A stretch of DNA of 64,000 nt from Azophilus sp965247035 (GTDB lineage Bacteria; Pseudomonadota; Gammaproteobacteria; Pseudomonadales; Azotimanducaceae). Below the pieces are notes generated by a model. That model worked only from the letters and a program-made list of their open reading frames with translations. It searched no databases and was not told where the DNA came from. Each line of letters opens with the position of its first letter. Position 1 is the first letter of the stretch. Location: assembly GCA_965247035.1 (NCBI GenBank), contig CBDFGJ010000001.1, positions 186,001 through 250,000 on the forward strand. The letters are read 5' to 3'. Below are positions 26,461-34,484 of this stretch, in pieces. The position numbers were made by a program, and so were the translations under genes.

Positions 26461-27843
26461 CTAGCGCCGAAACCTAGGGTGCTGGCCTTGGGGCTGAAGT
26501 CCTTGCAGCCCTTGCAGCCCCTGCGCCATATTGCGCATGCCGCCCTTGCGGCCGAATTTCTTCATCATCTTCTGCATTTGTTTGTGCTGCTTGAGCAGAC
26601 GGTTGACATCGGTGACCTCGGTGCCGCTGCCGGCGGCGATTCTGCGCTTGCGCGAATGGTTGATCACGTCCGGGAAGCGCCGTTCGTGCGGCGTCATGGA
26701 GCCTATGATTACGGCCATTTGGCGGAACAGGCCATCGTCAAGCCGGGAGCGGGCGGCGGCGGGCACCTGATTCGCTCCGGGCAGCTTGTTGAGCATACCG
26801 GTCACCCCACCCATGCTGGCCATGCTTTGGATTTGGTCACGGAAATCCACTAGGTCGAACTTCTGCCGCTTGGTGATCTTTTTTGCCAGCCGTTCCGCCT
26901 TGCGCCGGTCCACCTTGCGCTCCACCTCTTCGATGAGGGAGAGCGCATCGCCCATGCCGAGAATGCGCGACGCCAGCCGGTCTGGGTGGAAAGGTTCAAG
27001 AGCGTCCGGCTTCTCACCCATGCCGATGAACTTGATCGGCTTGCCGGTGACGAACCGAACAGACAGCGCCGCGCCACCGCGGGCGTCGCCGTCCGCCTTG
27101 GCCAGAACGATGCCGGTGAGGTCTAGGACGTCGTTGAACGCCTTGGCCGTGGTGGCTGCATCCTGTCCGGTCATGGCATCGACCACGAACAGGGTTTCAA
27201 TCGGCCTCAGGCTATGTTGCAGGGCCTTGATTTCCGCCATCATGTCATCGTCCACGGCCAACCGGCCGGCGGTATCGACAATCAACACATCGGCCAGCTT
27301 GCGCCGAGCTTCGGCTAGGGCGTGTTGAGCAATGTCCAGCGGCGCTTGATCGACCGCGGACTCGATGAATTGAGCGCCCACCTCAGCGGCCAACACCTCA
27401 AGTTGCTTGATTGCAGCCGGCCGGTACACATCCACGCTCACCAGCGCCGCCCGCTTCTTCATGCGCTCCTTCAGGAATAGCGCCAGCTTTGCCGCCGTGG
27501 TGGTCTTGCCCGCGCCTTGCAACCCAGCCATCAGGACTATGGCCGGGGGCGTGGTGGCTAGGTTCAGCGCGGCGTTGGCCTTGCCCATCAGGTCCACCAG
27601 TTCTTCGTGGGCAATCTTGACCAAGGCTTGGCCCGGGTTCAGCGTCGTCGTGGCGACTTGGCCAACCGCTCGTTGTCGGATTTTGTCGGTAAAGGATCTG
27701 ACCACCGGCAGGGCGACATCGGCCTCCAACAGGGCGGAACGCACATCGCGCATGGTGGCGTTGACTTGGCCCTCCGTCAGCTGGGCCTTACCGGACAGGC
27801 CGCGCAGGGTGCTGTTTAGACGGTCAGACAGTTTGTCGAACAT
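26461..27843 (-). CDS. ffh: Signal recognition particle protein Ffh
   Basis: This 460-residue GTPase binds 4.5S RNA and signal peptides and targets membrane proteins to FtsY. The N domain starts MFDKLSDRLNSTLRGLSGKA. The G domain has GLQGAGKTTTAAKLA near residue 107, VDVYRPAAIKQLE, DTAGRL and AKADGDARGG. The M domain carries the methionine-rich C terminus (KQMQKMMKKFGRKGGMRNMA). Length is normal. It is divergent from ypjD, as commonly seen. Confidence 0.97.
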   Translation of the reverse strand: MFDKLSDRLNSTLRGLSGKAQLTEGQVNATMRDVRSALLEADVALPVVRSFTDKIRQRAVGQVATTTLNPGQALVKIAHEELVDLMGKANAALNLATTPPAIVLMAGLQGAGKTTTAAKLALFLKERMKKRAALVSVDVYRPAAIKQLEVLAAEVGAQFIESAVDQAPLDIAQHALAEARRKLADVLIVDTAGRLAVDDDMMAEIKALQHSLRPIETLFVVDAMTGQDAATTAKAFNDVLDLTGIVLAKADGDARGGAALSVRFVTGKPIKFIGMGEKPDALEPFHPDRLASRILGMGDALSLIEEVERKVDRRKAERLAKKITKRQKFDLVDFRDQIQSMASMGGVTGMLNKLPGANQVPAAARSRLDDGLFRQMAVIIGSMTPHERRFPDVINHSRKRRIAAGSGTEVTDVNRLLKQHKQMQKMMKKFGRKGGMRNMAQGLQGLQGLQPQGQHPRFRR

Positions 27844-28261
27844 AGTGATCGCCAGACGAAATTCAGTTCCGCATTATAGAGGCAGACCAAGGGACTTCTC
27901 GAATGCCTGACCGGGGGGCGAACGATTTGATGCCTTTCATGGAACGACCCTTAAACCGAGCGGGCCCGGTTATTACTGGGTTCTGAATGGGCTGGCGACG
28001 CTTGCCTGTCGGCGCACGGCCCCGTCGCCGTGCCCGGGGATGGGTGCGGGCACGAGCTTAACGCGCCGCAAGCCCGCTCTACTTCAGCCCCGGGCGCTCT
28101 TGGGCGACTAATTTTGCGGCTGAAGAAAAACACGGCGTTGCACTATTTCAGTGGAATAGCTCCGGGGGTCGTGAGCCTGTTGTTAAGGCCGCTAGCCGCA
28201 AAGCTTCGGCTGTGCCACACTTAGGCCGACGCCGCCAACTTGCATTCGAGCATCTAAGGCC
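27844..28261. other. Intergenic region between ffh and ypjD
   Basis: About 420 bases hold the divergent promoters and one copy of repeat S (27933-28032). After the repeat lies a GC-rich stretch with cccggggatgggtgcgggc and agccccgggcgct, which could pair. No gene is supported here. Confidence 0.5.
27933..28032. repeat. Dispersed repeat S, copy 1
   Basis: This roughly 100-base element begins cctttcatggaacgaccc and contains cgacgcttgcctg, cggcgca and ggcccc. It matches 57391-57491 at about three quarters of positions in the same orientation. Both copies are intergenic. Nature unknown. Confidence 0.65.
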
Positions 28262-29086
28262 ATGCCTCTTCATTCCGCCACCGAGGGCGCGATCATTCCG
28301 GGAGTGATTGCCGTGGTCCTCTACTTGGTGGGCACCTACCTCCAAGCGCGGACCCTGACGCACAACACCAAGATGTCCTTGCGTTTGCTGGTCGCGCTTG
28401 CGGTGCCCGCAGTGGTGCTGCACGGCTTCGTTGTCTATGCTCAGGTGCAAATGCCGGGCGGCATCAACCTAGGCATTATTTCGGTGCTCAGCCTGACCGC
28501 CTTGATTATGGTGGTGCTCGTGCTGCTTGCGAGCAGCGTCCTGCCCCTGCGCAGCCTGCTTGTTGTGCTGTTTCCCCTATCGGCCTTGGTGCTGTCGGCC
28601 TCATTGCTGGCTCCGGGTGCGCAAACGTTCATCAATACATCTGACGCCGGGCTCGCCATCCATGCATCCTCCTCCATCCTGGCCTACAGCATTCTCATGC
28701 TGGCTGCTTTTCAGTCGGTGTTTGTGGGCGTCGTAGAGCGCAACGTCAGGGTGCCGAGCCATGTGCCCTTGCTGCGCGTTCTGCCGCCTTTGGAGACCAT
28801 GGAGCGGCTGCTGTTCGTCATGCTCTGGACGGGGCTCGCCGCCCTCTCGTTGGCCATTGGCAGCGGCTTCGTCTATCTGAAAGACATGTTTGCCCAGCAT
28901 GTGGTCCACCACACCGTGCTGTCGTCCGCCGCCTGGCTGGTGTACGTGTTTCTTCTGGCTGGCCGCCTCTTGTTCGGTTGGCGGGGTGTTTCCGCCGTGC
29001 GTTGGACCATGGCCGCTTCCGTCCTGCTCCTGCTTGGTTATTTGGGGAGCAAGTTCGTTTTAGAGATATTGCTGGAAAGAGGCTGA
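28262..29086 (+). CDS. CcsA/YpjD-like inner membrane protein
   Basis: This 274-residue integral membrane protein has about eight hydrophobic helices and belongs to the cytochrome c assembly (CcsA/HemX/YpjD) family. Candidate heme-ligating histidines lie in DAGLAIHASSSILAY and AQHVVHHTVLSSAAW. The location next to ffh and ahead of a CorB-like gene is a conserved gammaproteobacterial arrangement, where the gene is called ypjD. Its exact function is not established. The stop is 5 bases before the next start. Confidence 0.88.
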   Translation: MPLHSATEGAIIPGVIAVVLYLVGTYLQARTLTHNTKMSLRLLVALAVPAVVLHGFVVYAQVQMPGGINLGIISVLSLTALIMVVLVLLASSVLPLRSLLVVLFPLSALVLSASLLAPGAQTFINTSDAGLAIHASSSILAYSILMLAAFQSVFVGVVERNVRVPSHVPLLRVLPPLETMERLLFVMLWTGLAALSLAIGSGFVYLKDMFAQHVVHHTVLSSAAWLVYVFLLAGRLLFGWRGVSAVRWTMAASVLLLLGYLGSKFVLEILLERG

Positions 29087-29091
29087 GGTCA

Positions 29092-30375
29092 TTGGCTGAC
29101 TTTTCCATTGCAACTCTGCTGTCCGCGATCGTGGTGCTGACGCTGCTGTCGGCCTACTTCTCATCGTCCGAGACCGCAATGATGGCGGTCAATCGCTACC
29201 GGCTAAGGCACTTGGCCAAGCAGCAGCACGCCGGAGCGACCAAGACGTTGAAATTGGTGCGGCGACCGGACCGGCTGCTAGGCGTCATCCTCATTGGCAA
29301 CAATTTTGTCAATTTCTTCGCCGCCAGCATTGGCGCGGTCATCGGATTGCGGCTTCTTGGGGATACGGGCGTGGTGTTGGCGCCCATTGCGCTGACGTTG
29401 TTTTTTCTGATCTTTGCGGAGGTGTCGCCCAAAACCATAGCTGCCCACAAGCCGGAGCGGCTGGCGTTCGCTTCATCCCACATCCTGACACCATTGCTGT
29501 GGATGATGTGGCCCTTGGTGTGGTTGACCAACAAGGTCAGCAACGCCATCGCCCGGCCGTTCGTAGGACCTGCCGAACTGGCGGATGATCGCCTGAGTGT
29601 TGAGGAGCTGCGCACGGTGGTGCGGGATTCCGCCAGGATATCCAGCCGCCACAAGGACATGCTCATCGGCATCCTGGATCTGGAGAACGTGACGGTCAAC
29701 GACATCATGGTGCCTCGGGATGAAATCATCGGCATAGACTTGGAAGAGGAGCTTGACGATGTCCTGCAATTGTTGGCCAGTAGCCAGCACACCCGCCTGC
29801 CGGTCTATCGCAACGGGGTCAACAACATCATTGGCGTGCTGCATCTGCGGCGGCTGGCTCGACACTTGGAGCAAGGTGACCTCGGCAAGCAAGAGATCGA
29901 ACAGCTGTCGAGGGAGCCTTACTACGTGCCCGAAGCCACGCCGCTGCACACTCAATTGGTCAACTTTCAGCGCGAGAAGCGGCGCACGGCCTTGGTGGTG
30001 GACGAATACGGGGATGTCCAGGGCATTGTGACGCTCGATGACATCCTGGAGGAGATTGTTGGAGAATTCACCACGGACTACGCGGATAACATCCCGGAGA
30101 TCCTGCCGGCGGGCGACGGTGCCTATTTTGTGGAAGGCGCCGCGATGCTGCGGGACATAAACCGAGCGCTTGGCTGGGATTTGCCCACCAGCGGCCCGAA
30201 GACATTGAACGGCTTGGTGGTTGAGGCCCTAGAGACCATCCCTGAAACCAACGTTGGCCTGTGCATCGACGACTACCTGATTGAGACGCGGCAGATCAAA
30301 GACAACGTCATTAAGCACCTGAAGATCACCCGGCTAGAGCCGCCGCCCGAATCTGCGCCAGAGCCGCACATTTGA
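29092..30375 (+). CDS. CNNM/CBS-domain membrane protein (CorB-like)
   Basis: This protein of about 427 residues has an N-terminal DUF21/CNNM membrane domain (about 1-190, starting MADFSIATLLSAIVVLTLLS). Two CBS domains follow (from NDIMVPRDEIIGID and EYGDVQGIVTLDDILEEIVG), then a C-terminal CorC/HlyC domain. The family is linked to magnesium or cobalt resistance and transport. The frame opens far upstream, but TTG 29092 gives the canonical N terminus, 5 bases after the ypjD stop, with gaaagagg as ribosome site. Confidence 0.9.
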   Translation: MADFSIATLLSAIVVLTLLSAYFSSSETAMMAVNRYRLRHLAKQQHAGATKTLKLVRRPDRLLGVILIGNNFVNFFAASIGAVIGLRLLGDTGVVLAPIALTLFFLIFAEVSPKTIAAHKPERLAFASSHILTPLLWMMWPLVWLTNKVSNAIARPFVGPAELADDRLSVEELRTVVRDSARISSRHKDMLIGILDLENVTVNDIMVPRDEIIGIDLEEELDDVLQLLASSQHTRLPVYRNGVNNIIGVLHLRRLARHLEQGDLGKQEIEQLSREPYYVPEATPLHTQLVNFQREKRRTALVVDEYGDVQGIVTLDDILEEIVGEFTTDYADNIPEILPAGDGAYFVEGAAMLRDINRALGWDLPTSGPKTLNGLVVEALETIPETNVGLCIDDYLIETRQIKDNVIKHLKITRLEPPPESAPEPHI

Positions 30376-31018
30376 AGCGGCCCCGATGAACGCACTCTTG
30401 GAGTCGGGCTACCAGTCCATACGGGCAGGCGCGGAGATGGTTTCAGCGGACGCCTATGGCGACAAGGTGTTGCAGCCAAGGCGAATTCCAGTGTTCTTGA
30501 GTGTTCGGAACCTTCGTGCCGCCCGCGCTACGCTGGCGCTTGGGATAGCGAAATTGGGCACTCTTGAGTGTTCAGAACCGCAAAAATGGTCTATTTTCCA
30601 AATGTGGCTTATCCTTCCTAGGGAACCTCTGAAATATTCGCAGGCGGTCACAGTGCAACAAGAGAAATTTTTTTCTATGACGTGTATAACCCATTGAAAA
30701 TAATTGATAAATAATCCCAGACGCCATGCGATGGTCAATCCTTGGAAGTGAATCAGTGGTTCTCTAGCAGTGGACTGGCGGGATGTTGAGGTCGTGAACC
30801 GCAAGACGATCCTCCTCATGGACGACCGACGGGACGCGTAACGGGGCCTCCATGCGACCGCCTCGATGTGCCCGGCACGTTTGATGCGGAGTGAAGTGCG
30901 CACCACCTTCGGCGCGTTCGCGGGCGACGCGGGCGAGGGGATGCCTTCAGTTTCTGGGTTGCCGCCGCAGGTAGCGCCCCAACTCAGATAGCGCCGACGG
31001 AGGCGCGAGGAGACACAC
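30376..31018. other. Repeat-rich intergenic region, no gene supported
   Basis: This gap of about 640 bases marks the left edge of an accessory island. It holds two copies of the sequence cttgagtgttc followed by a/g-gaacc (near 30496 and 30564), the 142-bp MITE, and about 250 GC-rich bases before the DUF4153 gene. Plus-strand bases around 30790-30835 translate to VEVVNRKTILLMDDRRDA, possibly a scrap of another gene. Confidence 0.5.
30622..30763. mobile_element. MITE, 142 bp, with CTAG target duplication
   Basis: The left end GGAACCTCTGA and the reverse complement of the right end AGAACCACTGA are imperfect terminal inverted repeats (9 of 11 match). A CTAG lies directly outside both ends (30618-30621 and 30764-30767), which reads as a 4-bp target duplication of the kind made by IS5-family transposases. 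The interior is AT-rich and noncoding. Related right-half sequences are fused to Rpn gene copies at 33602-33711 and 34020-34129. Confidence 0.75.
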
Positions 31019-32776
31019 ATGGCCGAAGCAACTCGCGACCTTCTACCGCTGCCGCGTAACCTGATGGTGGTGGTGGCGCTCGGGCAGGGGCTCGTCCTGC
31101 TGCTGTTGTGGCGGGCTCTGACGGAAGAGATGTGGCCGAGCCAGACGCCGGTGCTGAACTTTCCGTTGTGGACGCTGGCGATTACCGGGCCCACGCTCTT
31201 TCTCCTGACGGTGGAGACCGGTGCGCTGAAGCGGGCCGCCGCGTTCACAAGCGCGTTCTGTGCCGTGCTGGCGCTGCTCGCCGCCTACATCGGCTGGCAG
31301 GCATCGCCGATCGGCGAGTTCCGAGTCGGATCATTGGTTGCCATCTTCGTGGTGACGATGCTGATCGCCTGCTTCAAGGGCTTGATGTACCTGCAACAGT
31401 TCGTCGCGAGGGACCCGATCAGCTATCCCGCAATCTTGGCGCGGTCGTGGCGCAATTTTCTGGTCTTCGCCCTGTCTTTTGCATTGCTCCTCGGCGTGCG
31501 CTTGGTGCTTTCTCTGTGGGGCGCACTTTTCTCCGTCATCGGCATCGACTTCTTCAAGGAACTCTTTACCAAGGACTGGTTCCTGTTTCCGGTTCTCGCC
31601 GTGGCCTTCGGGCTCGGGAACTTCATCTTTCGACGCATGACGCGTGTGATCGACGGCGTGACGAACCTCCTTGAGGGGCTGATGCGCCTGCTGCTGCCGC
31701 TGACCGTCTTGATGGTTGCGGTCTTCCTTGCGGCCTTGCCCTTTACCGGGCTGGTGCCGCTGTGGGGGACGGGCAACGGCACCGCACTTCTCATGGCCCT
31801 GAACGGCATTGCGCTGTTCGCCGTCAACGCCGTCTACCAAGCGGGCGGGCGGGCACCCTATCCGTTTTTCGTCCATCGGCCGCTGTACGTCTGCGTCGCC
31901 CTGCTGCCGGTGGTATCGGCGCTGTCGTTGTACGGGCTCTTCCTGCGGGTCGCACAATATGGCTGGTCGGTGGGGCGATGCTGGGCGCTGACCCTGGCGC
32001 TCATACTGGCGGCGTTTTCCATCGGCTACACTTGGAGCATCGCCCGCCGGCGCGACCTCTGGCCGGAGGGGCTGGCCCGGGTCAACATCGCAATGGGTTG
32101 GGTGGTGCTTGGCGTCATGCTGCTGGTCAACACGCCGCTGCTCGACTTCCGCAAGATCTCGCTCGCCAGCCAGTTCGAGCGCGTGGAAACTGGTGAAATT
32201 CCGCTACAGGACTTCGACTTCCGCAACGCCAGGAATTACATGGCGCGGCCCGCCTGGTTGCGTATTGAGGCGCTCGCCCTGGAGAACGAGGAAACGGACC
32301 CGGAGTTGGCGAAACTCATCCGCACGCCAGCTGGCGCTGAGCTGAGCGCACGGGTTTGGGACTTCGTCACCCTGCGTCCCGAGCCTTTCGAGGTGCCGGA
32401 GGATCTGCGAGAGGTCGTCGCGAGCGAGTGGCGCCCGAAAGACCATGCCGCGATGGTGTTGATCCGCATCGACATGGACGAGGATGGCGAATCGGAGTAC
32501 GTCTCGTTGAGCATGGCCTTAGAGCAAGACGTTGCTCGGGGTGCTGTATATCAGCGCGATGGCGACGCCTGGGCCCGACACCACTTGGTCGCTGTCAGGC
32601 GGTCGCGCGACATCTCGGATGACCTCCTGCACGGAGAGATTGGAACCGTTGAACCCGCTTTGCCGGACCTCAAGGTTGGCAAATTTTTGTTCCGAGCCCG
32701 GTATATGGACACTGGTGAGGTACCCGAACAGATCGGGATCGCCCGGGATGCGGCCTCCCCAAGCGCGATGGAATAG
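31019..32776 (+). CDS. DUF4153-domain membrane protein
   Basis: This is a 585-residue protein. About ten hydrophobic helices fill residues 15-400, including repeated FALSFALLLGVRLVL-type segments. A soluble domain of about 190 residues follows and ends near GIARDAASPSAME. The membrane part fits DUF4153, whose function is not known. The C-terminal domain has an acidic strand-like stretch (RIDMDEDGESEYVSLSMALE). It stands alone between repeat-rich gaps, and gaggagacacac precedes its ATG. Confidence 0.75.
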   Translation: MAEATRDLLPLPRNLMVVVALGQGLVLLLLWRALTEEMWPSQTPVLNFPLWTLAITGPTLFLLTVETGALKRAAAFTSAFCAVLALLAAYIGWQASPIGEFRVGSLVAIFVVTMLIACFKGLMYLQQFVARDPISYPAILARSWRNFLVFALSFALLLGVRLVLSLWGALFSVIGIDFFKELFTKDWFLFPVLAVAFGLGNFIFRRMTRVIDGVTNLLEGLMRLLLPLTVLMVAVFLAALPFTGLVPLWGTGNGTALLMALNGIALFAVNAVYQAGGRAPYPFFVHRPLYVCVALLPVVSALSLYGLFLRVAQYGWSVGRCWALTLALILAAFSIGYTWSIARRRDLWPEGLARVNIAMGWVVLGVMLLVNTPLLDFRKISLASQFERVETGEIPLQDFDFRNARNYMARPAWLRIEALALENEETDPELAKLIRTPAGAELSARVWDFVTLRPEPFEVPEDLREVVASEWRPKDHAAMVLIRIDMDEDGESEYVSLSMALEQDVARGAVYQRDGDAWARHHLVAVRRSRDISDDLLHGEIGTVEPALPDLKVGKFLFRARYMDTGEVPEQIGIARDAASPSAME

Positions 32777-32966
32777 GGCGAGACTGCCAGCGACCATGCC
32801 AAGGCGAGGGGCGTGTCGTTCCCTAACCTTGGCGTTCTGTTCGCGGGACTATATATCTTCGCTTTTCTCCTGCAGACGAACAGGCGGACTTTTAAGGAAT
32901 ATGCTGAAGGCGCGATTTGGGAAGGGCGGGCCTATTTAGTGGAACCCCAGCAGAGAGAAAGTAATC

Positions 32967-33077
32967 ATGGCCGCAAACGCGGACATCGAAGGACTGCCCG
33001 ATTTCGTCGACTTGGTTGATCGGAGCAAAGCGCCGGTCTTCGTTCGCGTTCAACAAAAGCGGCTGGCTGTACGGTAG
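32967..33077 (+). pseudogene. 36-codon ORF, possible truncated protease N-terminus
   Basis: The ORF reads MAANADIEGLPDFVDLVDRS and then APVFVRVQ before running into DNA that is antisense to the helicase remnant. The LPDFVDLVDRS segment resembles the mature N terminus of DegP/HtrA-type serine proteases, so this may be a broken copy. The match is short, so the call is tentative. Confidence 0.25.
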
Positions 33078-33190
33078 CTTAGCACCAATAGTTCCTTCTT
33101 TGCTCGGGTGGCGGCCACGTACAAGAGCGAGCGTTCCCCGGTCTCCGCCGCCGTGTTCGCATCCTCGCCGCGGCCTTTACGGCGGCTGGC
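33050..33190 (-). pseudogene. C-terminal remnant of a UvrD-type helicase
   Basis: The minus strand reads GERSLLYVAATRAKKELLVL and then SYRTASRFC before a stop. This is helicase motif VI and the tail of UvrD/PcrA/Rep superfamily I helicases. Nothing upstream on the minus strand continues the helicase, because Rpn-locus copies follow. It is therefore a remnant of a gene lost or cut by rearrangement. Confidence 0.75.
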
Positions 33191-33276
33191 AGGGGCACTA
33201 GATTGCGGTTGACGCTTGCTAGGATGACGCAGTCGAAAGGCTACGATTCGGAACAACTCTGATAGCCCTCGTTGGT

Positions 33277-33576
33277 CTATGGCAGGCCAATGCGAGCCAG
33301 CAGTTCGGCGCTCGTTGGGCATTCGGTGATCCAAGCGCCCACTTCCGAGAGACGCTCGGAGTTCGACACCGCCCGCAGGCGACGGTCGAGTTCCTGGCCC
33401 GTTGCGGCGTCGAACTTGTGTGTTGCAAGGTGGCAGAGCAGCGCCCGTTTTTCCTTCCGGACTTCCCCCCGGGCTTCCTCCCGGGCTTCCTCCTGACCTG
33501 CTTGTCGGCCCTCCTCCCAGCCCGCCTGCTGGCGTTCGTCTCCCCATTCGGCTATGCGCTGTGGAAGTGTCGTCAT
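33277..33576 (-). CDS. Orphan RpnS-like protein, copy A
   Basis: This 99-residue protein equals the C-terminal domain of the full-length Rpn proteins in copies C and D. It starts MTTLPQRIAEWGDERQQAG, then has a Glu/Arg-rich helix (EEAREEARGEVRKEKR) and the DUF4351-like end LDRRLRAVSNSERLSEVGAW. GAGGAG lies 9 bases before the ATG. The nuclease domain is missing: 24 bases upstream of the ATG the sequence switches to the right half of the MITE. In known Rpn systems the short form inhibits the nuclease, so this could be an extra antitoxin, but expression is unproven. Confidence 0.7.
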   Translation of the reverse strand: MTTLPQRIAEWGDERQQAGWEEGRQAGQEEAREEARGEVRKEKRALLCHLATHKFDAATGQELDRRLRAVSNSERLSEVGAWITECPTSAELLARIGLP

Positions 33577-33582
33577 GTGTCT

Positions 33583-33591
33583 CTTCTCCTC
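33583..33591 (-). promoter_or_regulatory. Shine-Dalgarno site of RpnS-like copy A
   Basis: The minus strand reads GAGGAGAAG followed by AGACAC and ATG. The same site and spacing precede the ATG in all four array copies, including inside the two full-length genes. Confidence 0.7.
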
Positions 33592-33601
33592 GTTCGAACG
33601 T

Positions 33602-33711
33602 AGTGCAACAAGGCCAACCTTTTTCGATTACATGTAAATAATTGAAAATATAAGATAAATTATTCCATCCGCCATGCAATGGCTAATTCCTGGAATTTAA
33701 TCAGAGGCTCT
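33602..33711. mobile_element. MITE right half, fused to Rpn copy A
   Basis: The bases from agtgcaacaag to tcagaggctct resemble 30652-30763 of the intact MITE and end in the same terminal repeat followed by CTAG (33712-33715). The left terminal repeat is missing. The junction with the Rpn sequence follows cgttcgaac. Confidence 0.65.
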
Positions 33712-33730
33712 CTAGAGAGTCCTCGTTGGT

Positions 33731-33994
33731 CTATGGCAGGCCAACGCGAGCCAGCAGTTCGGCGCTCGTTGGGCACTCGATGATCCAAGCGCCCACTTCC
33801 GAGAGACGCTCCGGGTTCGACACCGCCCGCAGGCGGCGGTCGAGTTCCTGGCCCGTTGCGGCGTCGAACTTGTGTGTTGCAAGGCGGCAGAGCAGCGCCC
33901 GGGCTTCCTCCTGACCTGCTTGTCGGCCCTCCTCCCAGCCCGCCTGCTGGCGTTCGTCTCCCCACTCGGCTATGCGCTGTGGAAGTGTCGTCAT
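33731..33994 (-). CDS. Orphan RpnS-like protein, copy B
   Basis: This 87-residue protein is the C-terminal Rpn domain with the shortest Glu/Arg linker (EEGRQAGQEEARALLCR). It has the same start (MTTLPQRIAEWGDERQQAG), Shine-Dalgarno site and MITE fusion upstream as copy A. The end reads SEVGAWIIECPTSAELLARV. It is flanked by MITE halves on both sides. The reading frame is intact, so it may still be functional, as an antitoxin-like protein if the Rpn model holds. Confidence 0.7.
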   Translation of the reverse strand: MTTLPQRIAEWGDERQQAGWEEGRQAGQEEARALLCRLATHKFDAATGQELDRRLRAVSNPERLSEVGAWIIECPTSAELLARVGLP

Positions 33995-34019
33995 GTGTCT
34001 CTTCTCCTCGTTCGAACGT

Positions 34020-34129
34020 AGTGCAACAAGGCCAACCTTTTTCGATTACATGTAAATAATTGAAAATATAAGATAAATCATTCCATCCGCCATGCAATGG
34101 CTAATTCCTGGAATTTAATCAGAGGCTCT
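34020..34129. mobile_element. MITE right half, fused to Rpn copy B
   Basis: Nearly identical to 33602-33711 (a change of one base in attattcc to atcattcc is visible), with CTAG at 34130-34133 directly after the terminal repeat. This shows that the truncated Rpn unit together with the MITE half was duplicated as one block. Confidence 0.7.
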
Positions 34130-34148
34130 CTAGAGAGTCCTCGTTGGT

Positions 34149-34484
34149 CTATGGCAGGCCGACGCGAGCCAGCAATTCGGCGCTCGTTGGGCATTCGATG
34201 ATCCAAGCGCCCACTTCCGAGAGACGCTCGGAGTTCGACACCGCCCGCAGGCGGCGGTCGAGTTCCTGGCCCGTTGCGGCGTCGAACTTGTGTGTTGCTT
34301 GGCGGCAGAGCAGCGCCCGTTCTTCTTCCCGAGCTTCCTCCCGAGCTTCCTCCCGGACTTCCTTCCGGACTTCCTCTCGGACTTCCTCTCGGGCTTCCGC
34401 CCGGCCTGCTTGTCGGCCTTCCTCCCAGCCCGCCTGCTGGCGTTCGTCTCCCCACTCGGCTATGCGCTGTGGAAGTGTCGTCAT
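34149..34484 (-). CDS. Internal in-frame RpnS-like ORF inside copy C
   Basis: The last 111 codons of copy C have their own ATG at 34484, preceded by GAGGAGAAG at the best spacing. This is the position where known rpn genes express a separate short protein (RpnS) that blocks the long nuclease. The existence of the same start in stand-alone copies A and B supports real use. The Glu/Arg linker here is the longest in the array, with about seven 4-residue units (EARE, EVRE, EVRK and so on). Confidence 0.65.
   Translation of the reverse strand: MTTLPQRIAEWGDERQQAGWEEGRQAGRAEAREEVREEVRKEVREEAREEAREEERALLCRQATHKFDAATGQELDRRLRAVSNSERLSEVGAWIIECPTSAELLARVGLP

Larger units (their letters stand above)
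32777..33276. other. Junction region with gene remnants
   Basis: About 500 bases carry only fragments: a 36-codon plus-strand ORF (32967-33077) and the tail of a UvrD-type helicase on the minus strand (33050-33190). The first 130 bases contain another small ORF (32813-33019) with a hydrophobic start MSFPNLGVLFAGLYIF, which could be chance. Confidence 0.5.

Noticed and set aside
30454..31248. 264-codon minus-strand ORF across the MITE and the DUF4153 start
   Set aside because: It reads through a noncoding MITE and antisense to DUF4153. No domain was seen.
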